This document shows positions 1 through 5,800 of a stretch of DNA of 14,659 nt, in pieces. The DNA lies in the NCBI GenBank assembly GCA_937871985.1, contig CALMPB010000424.1, forward strand, positions 1 to 14,659. The letters run 5' to 3'. The DNA comes from an uncultured Burkholderiaceae bacterium (lineage in GTDB: Bacteria > Pseudomonadota > Gammaproteobacteria > Burkholderiales > Burkholderiaceae). Both the position numbers and the translations under genes were made by a program. The first letter of the stretch is position 1. Every line of letters begins with the position of its first letter. Below the pieces are notes generated by a model. It did not search any database. It was not told the origin of the DNA and saw only the letters and a list, made by a program, of their open reading frames with translations.

Positions 1-11
1 CAGCTCTTGGA

Positions 12-41
12 AAGCAAAACGCCAATCCCGGAGGATTGGCG
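12..41 (-). terminator. Rho-independent terminator of tRNA-Thr
   Basis: A perfect 9-bp inverted repeat (20-28 with 33-41, loop CGGA at 29-32) lies about 18 bases past the 3' end of the tRNA in its reading direction. On the minus strand the stem is followed by TTTTGCTTT. A GC-containing stem plus a T-rich tail fits an intrinsic terminator for the tRNA transcript. Confidence 0.85.
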
Positions 42-58
42 TATGTACTGCATGAATC

Positions 59-134
59 TGGTGCCGGTTAAAGGAGTTGAACCCTCGACCTTCGCATTAC
101 AAGTGCGCTGCTCTACCAACTGAGCTAAACCGGC
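59..134 (-). tRNA. tRNA-Thr (anticodon TGT)
   Basis: Read on the minus strand, this 76-base stretch folds as a complete cloverleaf. The 7-bp acceptor stem GCCGGTT/AACCGGC is formed by 128-134 and 63-69. The D-arm contains AGCTCAGTTGGTAGAGC. The anticodon loop is CTTGTAA with anticodon TGT, which reads ACA threonine codons. The T-arm contains GGGTTCAACTC. The discriminator base is A and the CCA end is encoded (59-61). A terminator follows directly, and a -10-like box precedes it at 144-149, so it looks like a single-gene transcription unit downstream of sspB. The anticodon assignment is read straight from the sequence. Confidence 0.97.
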
Positions 135-143
135 GACGGCGTT

Positions 144-170
144 ATTCTACTAGGTTTTTCGGCATGTCGC
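144..170 (-). promoter_or_regulatory. Possible promoter of tRNA-Thr
   Basis: On the minus strand TAGAAT (144-149) matches 5 of 6 bases of the sigma-70 -10 box. GCGACA (165-170) matches 4 of 6 of the -35 box, with a short 15-base spacer. Transcription would start about 3-4 bases before the mature tRNA 5' end, which is close. The spacing is suboptimal and the call is tentative. The tRNA could also be reached by readthrough from sspB. Confidence 0.35.
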
Positions 171-205
171 TCAGGCCGAAGTCATGCCGAGCGCAGCGGC
201 GGGCG

Positions 206-643
206 TTACTTGACGATGGTCAGGCGGGGGCGCTTGGGGTCGTCGTCGGGGGGCTCGGGGCCGTCGCTGCCAGGGGGCTTTTCCGCGGCGGGCTCAGCCT
301 GGTTTTCACTGCCCGGGTAGGCGCTGGACTCGTGGACTTCGAAGCCCATGCCCGCACCGGTTTCGCGCGCGTAGATGGCCGATACGGCGGCGACCGGCAC
401 GTAGATGTGTTCGGTGACGCCGCTGAAGCGGGCCTGGAATTCGATGTAGTCGTTGCCGAGGGTGAGGCGGTTGGTGGCCAGCGTGCCGATGTTGAGCGTG
501 ATTTGCCCTTCGTGGATGTGAGCCTTGGGCACTACCGTATTGGCGTCGACGGTGACCACGATGTGCGGCGTGTAGCCGTTATCGGTACACCACTCGTGCA
601 GGGCGCGGATCAGGTAGGGCTTGGTCGAGGATTCTGCTGACAT
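206..643 (-). CDS. sspB: ClpXP protease specificity-enhancing factor SspB
   Basis: This 145-residue protein is recognised as SspB, the cytoplasmic adaptor that tethers ssrA-tagged proteins from stalled ribosomes to the ClpXP protease. The folded substrate-binding domain spans about residues 7-106 (STKPYLIRALHEWC near the start, FGN-like core strands such as ITLNIGTLATNRL). It is followed by a flexible Pro/Glu/Asp-rich linker (about 107-136). The protein ends in KRPRLTIVK, the basic hydrophobic tail that docks on the ClpX zinc-binding domain. It is a little shorter than the E. coli protein (about 165), mainly in the linker. The start is ATG, with no clear Shine-Dalgarno sequence; a hairpin sits 13-35 bases upstream. 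It lies downstream of sspA on the same strand, the classic sspAB order. Confidence 0.95.
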   Translation of the reverse strand: MSAESSTKPYLIRALHEWCTDNGYTPHIVVTVDANTVVPKAHIHEGQITLNIGTLATNRLTLGNDYIEFQARFSGVTEHIYVPVAAVSAIYARETGAGMGFEVHESSAYPGSENQAEPAAEKPPGSDGPEPPDDDPKRPRLTIVK

Positions 644-655
644 CGGCGGAAAATG

Positions 656-678
656 AAGGCCGCCGGCTGGGCGGCCTT
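656..678 (-). terminator. Hairpin between sspA and sspB (attenuator or weak terminator)
   Basis: There is a perfect 9-bp inverted repeat, AAGGCCGCC (656-664) and GGCGGCCTT (670-678), with a 5-base loop. On the minus strand it is followed by CATTTTCC, a broken T-tail. It lies in the 55-base gap between sspA and sspB and ends 12 bases before the sspB ATG. It could reduce readthrough into sspB or mask its translation start. The opposite strand has a better tail (TTTTG), but no plus-strand gene ends here. Confidence 0.55.
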
Positions 679-698
679 TTGTCTAGAGGTTTAACAGC

Positions 699-1307
699 TT
701 AGCGGCGCATGACTTTTTCAGACGGGGTCAGCGCTTCGATGTAGGCCGGCCGGGAGAAAATGCGCTCGGCGTATTTCTGGATGGGCGCGGCGTTCTTGGG
801 CAGTTCGATGCCGTAGTGGTCCAGGCGCCATAGCAGCGGCGCGACGGCCACGTCCAGCATGGAGAACTCGTCGCCCAGCATGTATTTGTTCTTGATGAGC
901 AAGGGGGCCAGTTGCGACAAGCGGTCGCGGATGTTCTGGCGGGCGTTCTCGAGCGCCTTTTCGTCGGGGCTGTTGCGGTTTTCGAGCGTCGAAACGTGGA
1001 CGAAGAGCTCTTTTTCGAAGTTGTACAGGAACAGGCGCGTGCGCGCCCGCATGACGGGGTCGGCCGGCATGAGCTGCGGATGCGGGAAGCGTTCGTCGAT
1101 GTATTCGTTGATGATGTTGGATTCGTACAGGATGAGGTCGCGCTCGACCAGGATGGGCACCTGGCCGTACGGGTTCATGACGGCAATGTCTTCGGGCTTG
1201 TTGTAGAGATCGATATCGCGGATTTCGAAGTCCATGCCTTTTTCGAACAACACGAAGCGGCAGCGCTGTGAAAAAGGGCAGGTTGTTCCGGAGTAGAGCA
1301 CCATCAT
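699..1307 (-). CDS. sspA: Stringent starvation protein A (SspA), GST-fold RNA polymerase-associated factor
   Basis: The 202-residue protein begins MMVLYSGTTCPFSQRCRF. Its N-terminal thioredoxin/GST-like domain covers about residues 1-80 and its all-helical C-terminal domain about 85-200. In E. coli SspA binds RNA polymerase and alters transcription in stationary phase and acid stress; it has lost glutathione transferase activity. The surface-exposed Pro-His-Pro patch needed for that role is present at residues 75-77 (ERFPHPQL). An upstream in-frame ATG at 1380-1382 was rejected as start. It would add 25 residues unlike the family, and its codons lie in a terminator-like hairpin. Two adjacent ATGs (1305-1307 and 1302-1304) are possible; a weak GGGAAA lies about 8 bases before the first. 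The gene follows petC and precedes sspB, as in Neisseria and Bordetella-type genomes. Confidence 0.95.
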   Translation of the reverse strand: MMVLYSGTTCPFSQRCRFVLFEKGMDFEIRDIDLYNKPEDIAVMNPYGQVPILVERDLILYESNIINEYIDERFPHPQLMPADPVMRARTRLFLYNFEKELFVHVSTLENRNSPDEKALENARQNIRDRLSQLAPLLIKNKYMLGDEFSMLDVAVAPLLWRLDHYGIELPKNAAPIQKYAERIFSRPAYIEALTPSEKVMRR

Positions 1308-1338
1308 GGCGAGGTTTCCCATCTGAATAATGAAAACG

Positions 1339-1360
1339 CGAGCAAATAAAACCTTGCTCG
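1339..1360 (-). terminator. Second hairpin upstream of sspA
   Basis: Seven-base arms CGAGCAA (1339-1345) and TTGCTCG (1354-1360) enclose an AT-rich 8-base loop. On the minus strand they are followed by CGTTTTCATT. It lies 6 bases beyond the T-run of the first hairpin, giving two hairpins in tandem after petC and ahead of sspA. It may act as a back-up terminator or as a leader structure of sspA mRNA. Confidence 0.5.
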
Positions 1361-1397
1361 GAAAAGGGAAATAGGCGTACATCCTACGCCTATTTCC
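1361..1397 (-). terminator. Terminator-like hairpin after petC
   Basis: Perfect 13-bp inverted repeat: arms at 1367-1379 (GGAAATAGGCGTA) and 1385-1397, loop of 5 bases. On the minus strand it is followed by CTTTTC (1361-1366). It starts 50 bases after the petC stop codon. This fits an intrinsic terminator ending the petABC message, with a rather short T-run, so partial readthrough into sspA is possible. Confidence 0.7.
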
Positions 1398-1447
1398 TGA
1401 TCGGCGCCCCGTGTGACCAGGGCGGCCGGCTACCGCAACAGTTTACT

Positions 1448-2296
1448 TTACTTGACGTCTTTCCAGAATGCGGCATTGAGACGCCAGGCCACGACGAGGA
1501 ACAGGCCCAGGAACAATATTACCCAGAAGCCGATCTTTTTACGCAGCAGCTGCGCGGGTTCGGACATCCAGCCCAGGAAGTTGCTGAGGTCGGCGACGTT
1601 GTTGTCGTATTCCGCCGTCTGGGCCGCGTCGACGGGCTTGAACGTGGAGTGGTCGACGGCGTGGCCGTGATAGTTTTGCAACTCTTCGCTCTTGGACAGC
1701 GAGAAGCCGTCGGCGTCGAAATCGGTGCTGGTGCGAGTCCAGACCGTTTTGCCGTCGGGCTTTTCAGTTTCGGCGATGGTTACGTGATTATACGTACGGG
1801 GCCCCTGCAGTTGCCACAACACGTTGGGCATGGCCACGCTGGGGAACACGGCGTTGTCCCAGCCGGTTTTTTTGTTGGTGTCGCGGTAGAACGAGCGCAG
1901 GAACGTGTAGATGTAATCCACGCCCGAAGGGCCGAAGTTGGTGGACTTGGCGCGGGCGATGACCGACAGGTCGGGCGGGGTGGAGCCGAACCATTTCTTG
2001 CTGTCTTCCTTGCGCATGGCGATGGTCATGAGGCTGCCGACCTTGTCGGCGCTGAACAGCAGGTTCTTTTTGATTTCGTCTTCGGTGAGGCCGATGTCGG
2101 TAAGCCGGTTGTAGCGCATGGAGTTGGCGCTATGGCAGCTGAGGCAATAGTTGACGAACAGCTTGGCGCCGTTTTGCAAAGACGCCATGTTGTTGATTCG
2201 GTAGGGGGCCGCGTCGAGCTTCACCCCGCCTTCGGACGCCAGGGCGGCCGTGCAGGTAAGAGCTAACGCAAAGGCACCAAGCAGCTTTTTGATCAT
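1448..2296 (-). CDS. petC: Cytochrome c1, ubiquinol:cytochrome c oxidoreductase subunit
   Basis: Cytochrome c1 passes electrons from the Rieske protein to soluble cytochrome c at the periplasmic face of the inner membrane. The 282-residue protein begins with a Sec signal peptide (about residues 1-20, cleavage after ALA before SEGG). It carries the covalent heme site CLSCH (C51, C54, H55). Its likely axial methionine is M156 in AMPNVLW. One C-terminal membrane anchor follows (about 256-275, IGFWVILFLGLFLVVAW). The second ATG (2294-2296) is chosen because a GGA lies 6 bases upstream of it, while the first ATG (2300-2302) has that GGA only one base away. The longer form would be 284 residues. 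The gene lies 24 bases after petB, last of the petABC operon. Confidence 0.96.
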   Translation of the reverse strand: MIKKLLGAFALALTCTAALASEGGVKLDAAPYRINNMASLQNGAKLFVNYCLSCHSANSMRYNRLTDIGLTEDEIKKNLLFSADKVGSLMTIAMRKEDSKKWFGSTPPDLSVIARAKSTNFGPSGVDYIYTFLRSFYRDTNKKTGWDNAVFPSVAMPNVLWQLQGPRTYNHVTIAETEKPDGKTVWTRTSTDFDADGFSLSKSEELQNYHGHAVDHSTFKPVDAAQTAEYDNNVADLSNFLGWMSEPAQLLRKKIGFWVILFLGLFLVVAWRLNAAFWKDVK

Positions 2297-2320
2297 GATC
2301 ATTCCGTGTGTCTTGTGGGC

Positions 2321-3709
2321 TTAGTGGGCGTGAAACGTAATCCGGTCGGGCACTGGCTTGAAAGTGCCCAGGCGGCTCCAGACCGGCATCAACAGGAAGA
2401 AGCCGAAGTAGATCAGGGTGCCGATCTGGCTCATCAGGTTGAAGGTCGGGTTGGGGGGCTGAGTGCCCAGGAAGCCCAGAATGAGGAAGACGACGATGAA
2501 GATGGCGTACAGGAACTTGTGCCAGGTGGGGCGGTAGCGGATGGAGCGCACCGGCGAGTGGTCGAGCCACGGCAGGAAGAACAGGATGATCACCGAGCCG
2601 CCCATGGCGACCACGCCCCAGAACTTGGCGTCCAGGGTGCGCATGAAGACCGCCACCAGGATGAGGATGACGGGCACGATGATGCGCCACGCGCCTTTCA
2701 GGTTGCCCTTGATGAACAGGGCGATGGCGCCCAGTATGGAGCACGCGGCCAGAACCCAGGTGAAGTCGGCCGTGATGGCGCGCAGCATGGAGTAGAACGG
2801 CGTGAAGTACCAGACCGGAGCGATGTGCGGCGGTGTCTTGAGCGAATCGGCGGGAATGAAGTTGTTGTACTCGAGGAAGTACCCGCCCATTTCGGGGCCG
2901 AAGAAGATGATGGCGGCGAACACGATGAGGAAGCCGGCCACACCCATGATGTCGTGCACCGAGTAGTAGGGGTGGAAGGGGATGCCGTCGACGGGATGGC
3001 CGTTGGCGTCTTTGGGGCCGGCCTTGATTTCGACGCCGTCGGGGTTGTTGGAACCCACTTCGTGCAGGGCGATGATGTGGGCCACGACCAGGCCGATGAG
3101 GATCAGCGGGATGGCGATGACGTGGAAGGCGAAGAAGCGGTTCAGGGTGGCGTCGGACACGACGTAGTCGCCGCGGATCCACAGCGAGAGCTCAGGGCCG
3201 ATGAAAGGAATGGCCGAGAACAGGTTGACGATGACCTGGGCGCCCCAGTAGGACATCTGGCCCCACGGCAGCAGGTAGCCCATGAAGGCTTCGCCCATGA
3301 GACAGAGGAAGATGGCCATGCCGAAGATCCACACCAGTTCGCGGGGCTTGCGGTACGAGCCGTAGAACAGGCCGCGCAGCATGTGCAGGTAGACCACCAC
3401 GAAGAACATGGACGCGCCGGTGGAGTGCATGTAGCGGATCAGCCAGCCCCACGGCACTTCGCGCATGATGAATTCGACCGAGCCGAACGCCAGGTTGCCG
3501 TCGGGCTTGTAGTTCATGACCAGGAAGATGCCGGTCACGATCTGGATGACGAGTACCAGCAGCGCCAATGAGCCAAAGAAATACCAGAAATTGAAATTCT
3601 TGGGTGCGTAATATTCCGACATGTGCTCTTTGAAGAGGGTCGTAAGCGGGAAGCGCTTGTCGATCCATCCCAAAAGTCCTGTCGTTTCGACGGTTTTCTC
3701 GCCAGCCAT
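2321..3709 (-). CDS. petB: Cytochrome b, ubiquinol:cytochrome c oxidoreductase subunit
   Basis: This 462-residue polytopic membrane protein is the core of the bc1 complex. It houses hemes bL and bH and the quinol-oxidising (Qo) and quinone-reducing (Qi) sites. Heme ligands are H95 and H109 in helix B and H196 and H211 in helix D. Other family signatures are GYLLPWGQMSYWGA (144-157) and LHEVGSNNPDG (215-225). The Qo motif reads P298-V-W-Y301, not the usual PEWY. The single chain covers both the cytochrome b6-like and subunit IV-like halves. It is longer than mitochondrial cytochrome b (about 380), partly because of an additional C-terminal helix region (residues about 400-445). AAAGGA lies about 10 bases before the ATG. 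It is preceded by petA (65-base gap) and followed by petC. Confidence 0.98.
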   Translation of the reverse strand: MAGEKTVETTGLLGWIDKRFPLTTLFKEHMSEYYAPKNFNFWYFFGSLALLVLVIQIVTGIFLVMNYKPDGNLAFGSVEFIMREVPWGWLIRYMHSTGASMFFVVVYLHMLRGLFYGSYRKPRELVWIFGMAIFLCLMGEAFMGYLLPWGQMSYWGAQVIVNLFSAIPFIGPELSLWIRGDYVVSDATLNRFFAFHVIAIPLILIGLVVAHIIALHEVGSNNPDGVEIKAGPKDANGHPVDGIPFHPYYSVHDIMGVAGFLIVFAAIIFFGPEMGGYFLEYNNFIPADSLKTPPHIAPVWYFTPFYSMLRAITADFTWVLAACSILGAIALFIKGNLKGAWRIIVPVILILVAVFMRTLDAKFWGVVAMGGSVIILFFLPWLDHSPVRSIRYRPTWHKFLYAIFIVVFLILGFLGTQPPNPTFNLMSQIGTLIYFGFFLLMPVWSRLGTFKPVPDRITFHAH

Positions 3710-3774
3710 GGAAACGGTTCCTTTATTCTGTCTGCGTTCTGTTTGTGACGCGTGTGGATGTGGTATGTGGGTAC

Positions 3775-4419
3775 TTAGGCCTTGTTGACTTCGTCGACGC
3801 CGATGGTGATGCGGGTGCCGTCGGAAGAAAATGCGTAGGGCGGGACTTCGAGGTTGTCGGGCGCGGGCTTGTTTTTATAGACGCGGCCGGCCAGGTCGAA
3901 GATGGAGCCATGGCATGGGCAAAGAAAGCCGCCTTCCCAGGGGGAGGGCAGGCCGGGGCCGTCGACGGCCGCCAGGTGCGGAGTGGGCGAACAGCCCAGG
4001 TGTGTGCAGATGCCCACTACCACCAGGTATTCGGGCTTGCGCGAGCGGTATTCGTTTTTGGCGAAAGGAGGGGTAAAACCAGGGCGGTCGGAGTTGGGGT
4101 CGGCGACGAGGGCGTCGTCGTGCTTGATGCCTTCGAGCTGGGCCTTCGTGCGGTGCACGATCCAGACGGGCTTGCCGCGCCATTCGACGGTGATCATTTG
4201 GCCAGGAGGAATGGAGCTGATGTCGACTTCGACGGGAGCACCGGCCGCGCGCGCTTTTTCCGAGGGGGCGAAAGAGCCCACAAAGGGGACTGCGGTGGCT
4301 ACGCCAGCCACACCGCCCAGGGCACAGGCGGTAGCAACCCAAGTGCGACGCGAGGGATCGGGTGGCTGGTTGGGGTCAACCGAAGCAGCGCCATCGATCG
4401 GTGAATTATCCTGACTCAT
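3775..4419 (-). CDS. petA: Rieske iron-sulfur protein of the cytochrome bc1 complex
   Basis: The 214-residue protein takes the first electron from quinol at the Qo site and delivers it to cytochrome c1. The two Rieske boxes are CTHLGC (C138, H140, C143) and CPCHGS (C167, C169, H170). C138, H140, C167 and H170 should bind the 2Fe-2S cluster, and C143-C169 should form the stabilising disulfide. The N-terminus has a twin-arginine signal anchor: R24-R25 in SRRTWV, then a hydrophobic helix (about 28-50), probably uncleaved as in other Rieske proteins. An Ala-rich hinge precedes the soluble domain. The start at 4419 is preferred over the ORF start at 4455 because AAGGA sits 6 bases upstream. It is the first gene of petABC, with a good promoter ahead. 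Confidence 0.97.
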   Translation of the reverse strand: MSQDNSPIDGAASVDPNQPPDPSRRTWVATACALGGVAGVATAVPFVGSFAPSEKARAAGAPVEVDISSIPPGQMITVEWRGKPVWIVHRTKAQLEGIKHDDALVADPNSDRPGFTPPFAKNEYRSRKPEYLVVVGICTHLGCSPTPHLAAVDGPGLPSPWEGGFLCPCHGSIFDLAGRVYKNKPAPDNLEVPPYAFSSDGTRITIGVDEVNKA

Positions 4420-4425
4420 TCTGTA

Positions 4426-4430
4426 TCCTT
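4426..4430 (-). promoter_or_regulatory. Ribosome binding site of petA
   Basis: AAGGA on the minus strand, 6 bases before the ATG at 4417-4419. It fixes the petA start at MSQDNS and argues against the longer reading frame beginning at 4455. Confidence 0.8.
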
Positions 4431-4472
4431 GTTGATGCCTGTTGGGGCATGTCATCCAATGTTTTTAGTGTA

Positions 4473-4499
4473 TTGAATCTTCTTCTAACCGCGTATTAT
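4473..4499 (+). promoter_or_regulatory. Possible mscL promoter, overlapping the petA promoter
   Basis: TTGAAT (4473-4478) matches 4 of 6 of the -35 box. TATTAT (4494-4499) matches 5 of 6 of the -10 box. The 15-base spacer is short. An alternative -10, TATACC (4497-4502), would give an 18-base spacer. Transcription would start near 4506, leaving about 35 bases of leader. The -10 shares its bases with the petA -10 on the other strand. Confidence 0.4.
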
Positions 4500-4523
4500 A
4501 CCGTTAGCCCGCTGTTGGGTGAA
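4495..4523 (-). promoter_or_regulatory. Sigma-70-type promoter of the petABC operon
   Basis: On the minus strand a perfect TATAAT (4495-4500) is preceded by TTCACC (4518-4523, 4 of 6 of the -35 consensus) at the ideal 17-base spacing. Transcription should begin near 4488, giving a leader of about 70 bases before petA. The -35 lies inside the mscL leader, so the two divergent promoters overlap and RNA polymerase probably cannot occupy both. Confidence 0.7.
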
Positions 4524-4527
4524 TGAC

Positions 4528-4533
4528 AAAGGA
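4528..4533 (+). promoter_or_regulatory. Ribosome binding site of mscL
   Basis: AAAGGA, 7 bases before the ATG at 4541. It selects the start MSNVKGF, which matches the family's N-terminus, over the in-frame ATG at 4523. Confidence 0.8.
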
Positions 4534-4540
4534 CAAACAC

Positions 4541-4990
4541 ATGAGCAACGTGAAAGGTTTCCTCAGCGAATTCCAGGAGTTCGCGGTCAAGGGCAACATG
4601 ATAGACCTGGCGGTCGGTGTGATCATCGGTGCCGCGTTCGGCAAGATCATCGACTCGCTGGTCAAGGATGTGATCATGCCTTTTATCAGCTTCATTCTTG
4701 GCGGGCAGGTGGATTTTACCAATTTGTTCTGGGTGCTCAAGGAGCCCGCCAACTACGCCGGGCCGCGCACTTACGACGCCATGGTCAAGGCGGGCGCCAA
4801 TGTGCTGGGGTGGGGCAATTTCGTGACCATCCTCATCAACTTCATCCTGCTGGCGCTGGTGGTGTTCTGCCTGGTCAAGGCGGCCAACAAGGCACGCAGC
4901 CGGCTGGTCAAGGAAGCGGCGGCCGAACCCGCCCCCACGCCCGACGACGTGCTGCTGCTGCGCGAAATCCGCGATCTGCTCAAGAGGTGA
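4541..4990 (+). CDS. mscL: Large-conductance mechanosensitive channel MscL
   Basis: MscL is the pentameric inner-membrane safety valve that opens when membrane tension rises under hypo-osmotic shock. The 149-residue protein starts with the amphipathic helix ([19 protein letters not shown], 1-19). TM1 follows (about 20-45, [20 protein letters not shown]) with the small-residue pore constriction region. The periplasmic loop covers about 50-92, TM2 about 93-113 ([19 protein letters not shown]) and the C-terminal helical bundle about 134-149 ([15 protein letters not shown]). It is slightly longer than E. coli MscL (136), mostly from the loop and the Ala/Pro linker at 126-134. It is divergent from petA, and its 3' end lies 16 bases from the convergent NIF3-family gene with no obvious terminator between them. 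Confidence 0.97.
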   Translation: MSNVKGFLSEFQEFAVKGNMIDLAVGVIIGAAFGKIIDSLVKDVIMPFISFILGGQVDFTNLFWVLKEPANYAGPRTYDAMVKAGANVLGWGNFVTILINFILLALVVFCLVKAANKARSRLVKEAAAEPAPTPDDVLLLREIRDLLKR

Positions 4991-5006
4991 AAGAAGCGGC
5001 GGAATC

Positions 5007-5783
5007 CTAGATGGGGTTGTCCAGATCGATGAACTCGACCCGTATGCCGAACTCGTCCGCGATGGCCTGGCCCAGCGCCTGAACGCCGTAGCGCTCGGTG
5101 GCGTGGTGGCCGGCGGCAATGAAGCCGCAGCCCGTTTCCTGCGCCAGGTGGAAGGTAGGCTCCGAGGCCTCGCCGGTAATATAGACCTCGGCGCCGGCAT
5201 CCACGGCGGCCTGCATCATGCTTTGCGCGCCGCCGGTGCACCAGGCTATGCGCGTCGCTGGTTGTTGTGGATTCCCAACAACCAGGGGCTGTCGATGTAA
5301 ACTATTGTTAACGTGCAAGCCCAGTTCCCCGAGGCTGTTTACAGCGCGGCAGCGGCCCAGCCACACCAGGCCGTCGGGGCCGCAGGTCAGCGGATTGCCG
5401 TCGGCATCGCGGTCGGGTTCGAAGCCCAGCACTCGCGCCAATTGGGCGTTGTTGCCCAGCGTTGGGTGGGCGTCCAGGGGCAGGTGGTAGGCGAACAGAT
5501 TGAGCTGGTTTTCCAGGGCCAGAGCCAGGCGGCGGCGTTTCGGGCCGCGTATGCAGGGGTCTTCGTTCTTCCAGAACCAGCCGTGGTGCACCACGACGGC
5601 ATCGGCTCCGCGCTCGGCGGCGGCTTCCAGCAAAGCCTGCGAGGCGGTGACTCCGGTGATAATGTGGCGTATCGAATCCTTGCCCTCCACCTGCAGCCCG
5701 TTGGGGCAGTAGTCCCGAAAGCGTTGAGGTTGCAGGGTAGCGTCCAGCCAGCGAGAAAGGTCGTGTGTGGAAACCTGATTCAT
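5007..5783 (-). CDS. NIF3-family dinuclear metal-centre protein (YbgI-like)
   Basis: This 258-residue protein belongs to the NIF3/YbgI (DUF34) family, toroidal hexamers with two metal ions per subunit. Automated pipelines often label members 'GTP cyclohydrolase 1 type 2', but the true substrate is unsettled. Expected metal ligands are visible: H66-H67 in VVVHHGWFW, D104 in PLDAH, and H226 and E230 in GHHATERYG. Other family signatures are NGLQVEG (28-34), CTGGAQ (182-187) and YITGE (201-205). Length matches the YbgI type without the extra middle domain of longer members. The start is ATG with no convincing Shine-Dalgarno sequence. Its start codon is 17 bases from that of the divergent protease gene, so its promoter must lie inside that gene. 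Function in this organism is unknown. Confidence 0.92.
   Translation of the reverse strand: MNQVSTHDLSRWLDATLQPQRFRDYCPNGLQVEGKDSIRHIITGVTASQALLEAAAERGADAVVVHHGWFWKNEDPCIRGPKRRRLALALENQLNLFAYHLPLDAHPTLGNNAQLARVLGFEPDRDADGNPLTCGPDGLVWLGRCRAVNSLGELGLHVNNSLHRQPLVVGNPQQPATRIAWCTGGAQSMMQAAVDAGAEVYITGEASEPTFHLAQETGCGFIAAGHHATERYGVQALGQAIADEFGIRVEFIDLDNPI
5258..5285. repeat. Perfect 10-bp inverted repeat inside the NIF3-family gene
   Basis: CTGGTTGTTG (5258-5267) and CAACAACCAG (5276-5285) flank an 8-base spacer. The spacer can add two more G-C pairs with a bulge. The repeat encodes residues around VVGNPQQPATR without disturbing the frame. It has no T-run, so it is not a classic terminator. Significance is unclear. 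Confidence 0.6.
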
Positions 5784-5800
5784 TTTTTACCGTGAGTCCT

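Noticed and set aside
158..189. Inverted repeats between sspB and tRNA-Thr (CGGCATG/CATGCCG and TTCGG/CCGAA) as an sspB terminator
   Set aside because: The loop is 16 bases for the longer stem, and the following bases on the minus strand are A-rich, not T-rich. The evidence for a terminator is weak.
1308..1382. Upstream in-frame extension of sspA by 25 codons
   Set aside because: The added residues do not fit the family N-terminus and are encoded by hairpin sequence. The ATG at 1305-1307 gives the expected start.
2306..3571. 421-codon plus-strand open frame opposite petB
   Set aside because: Its composition (Gln, Glu, Asp, His-rich) is the expected complement of a membrane protein gene. petB is certain by its motifs.
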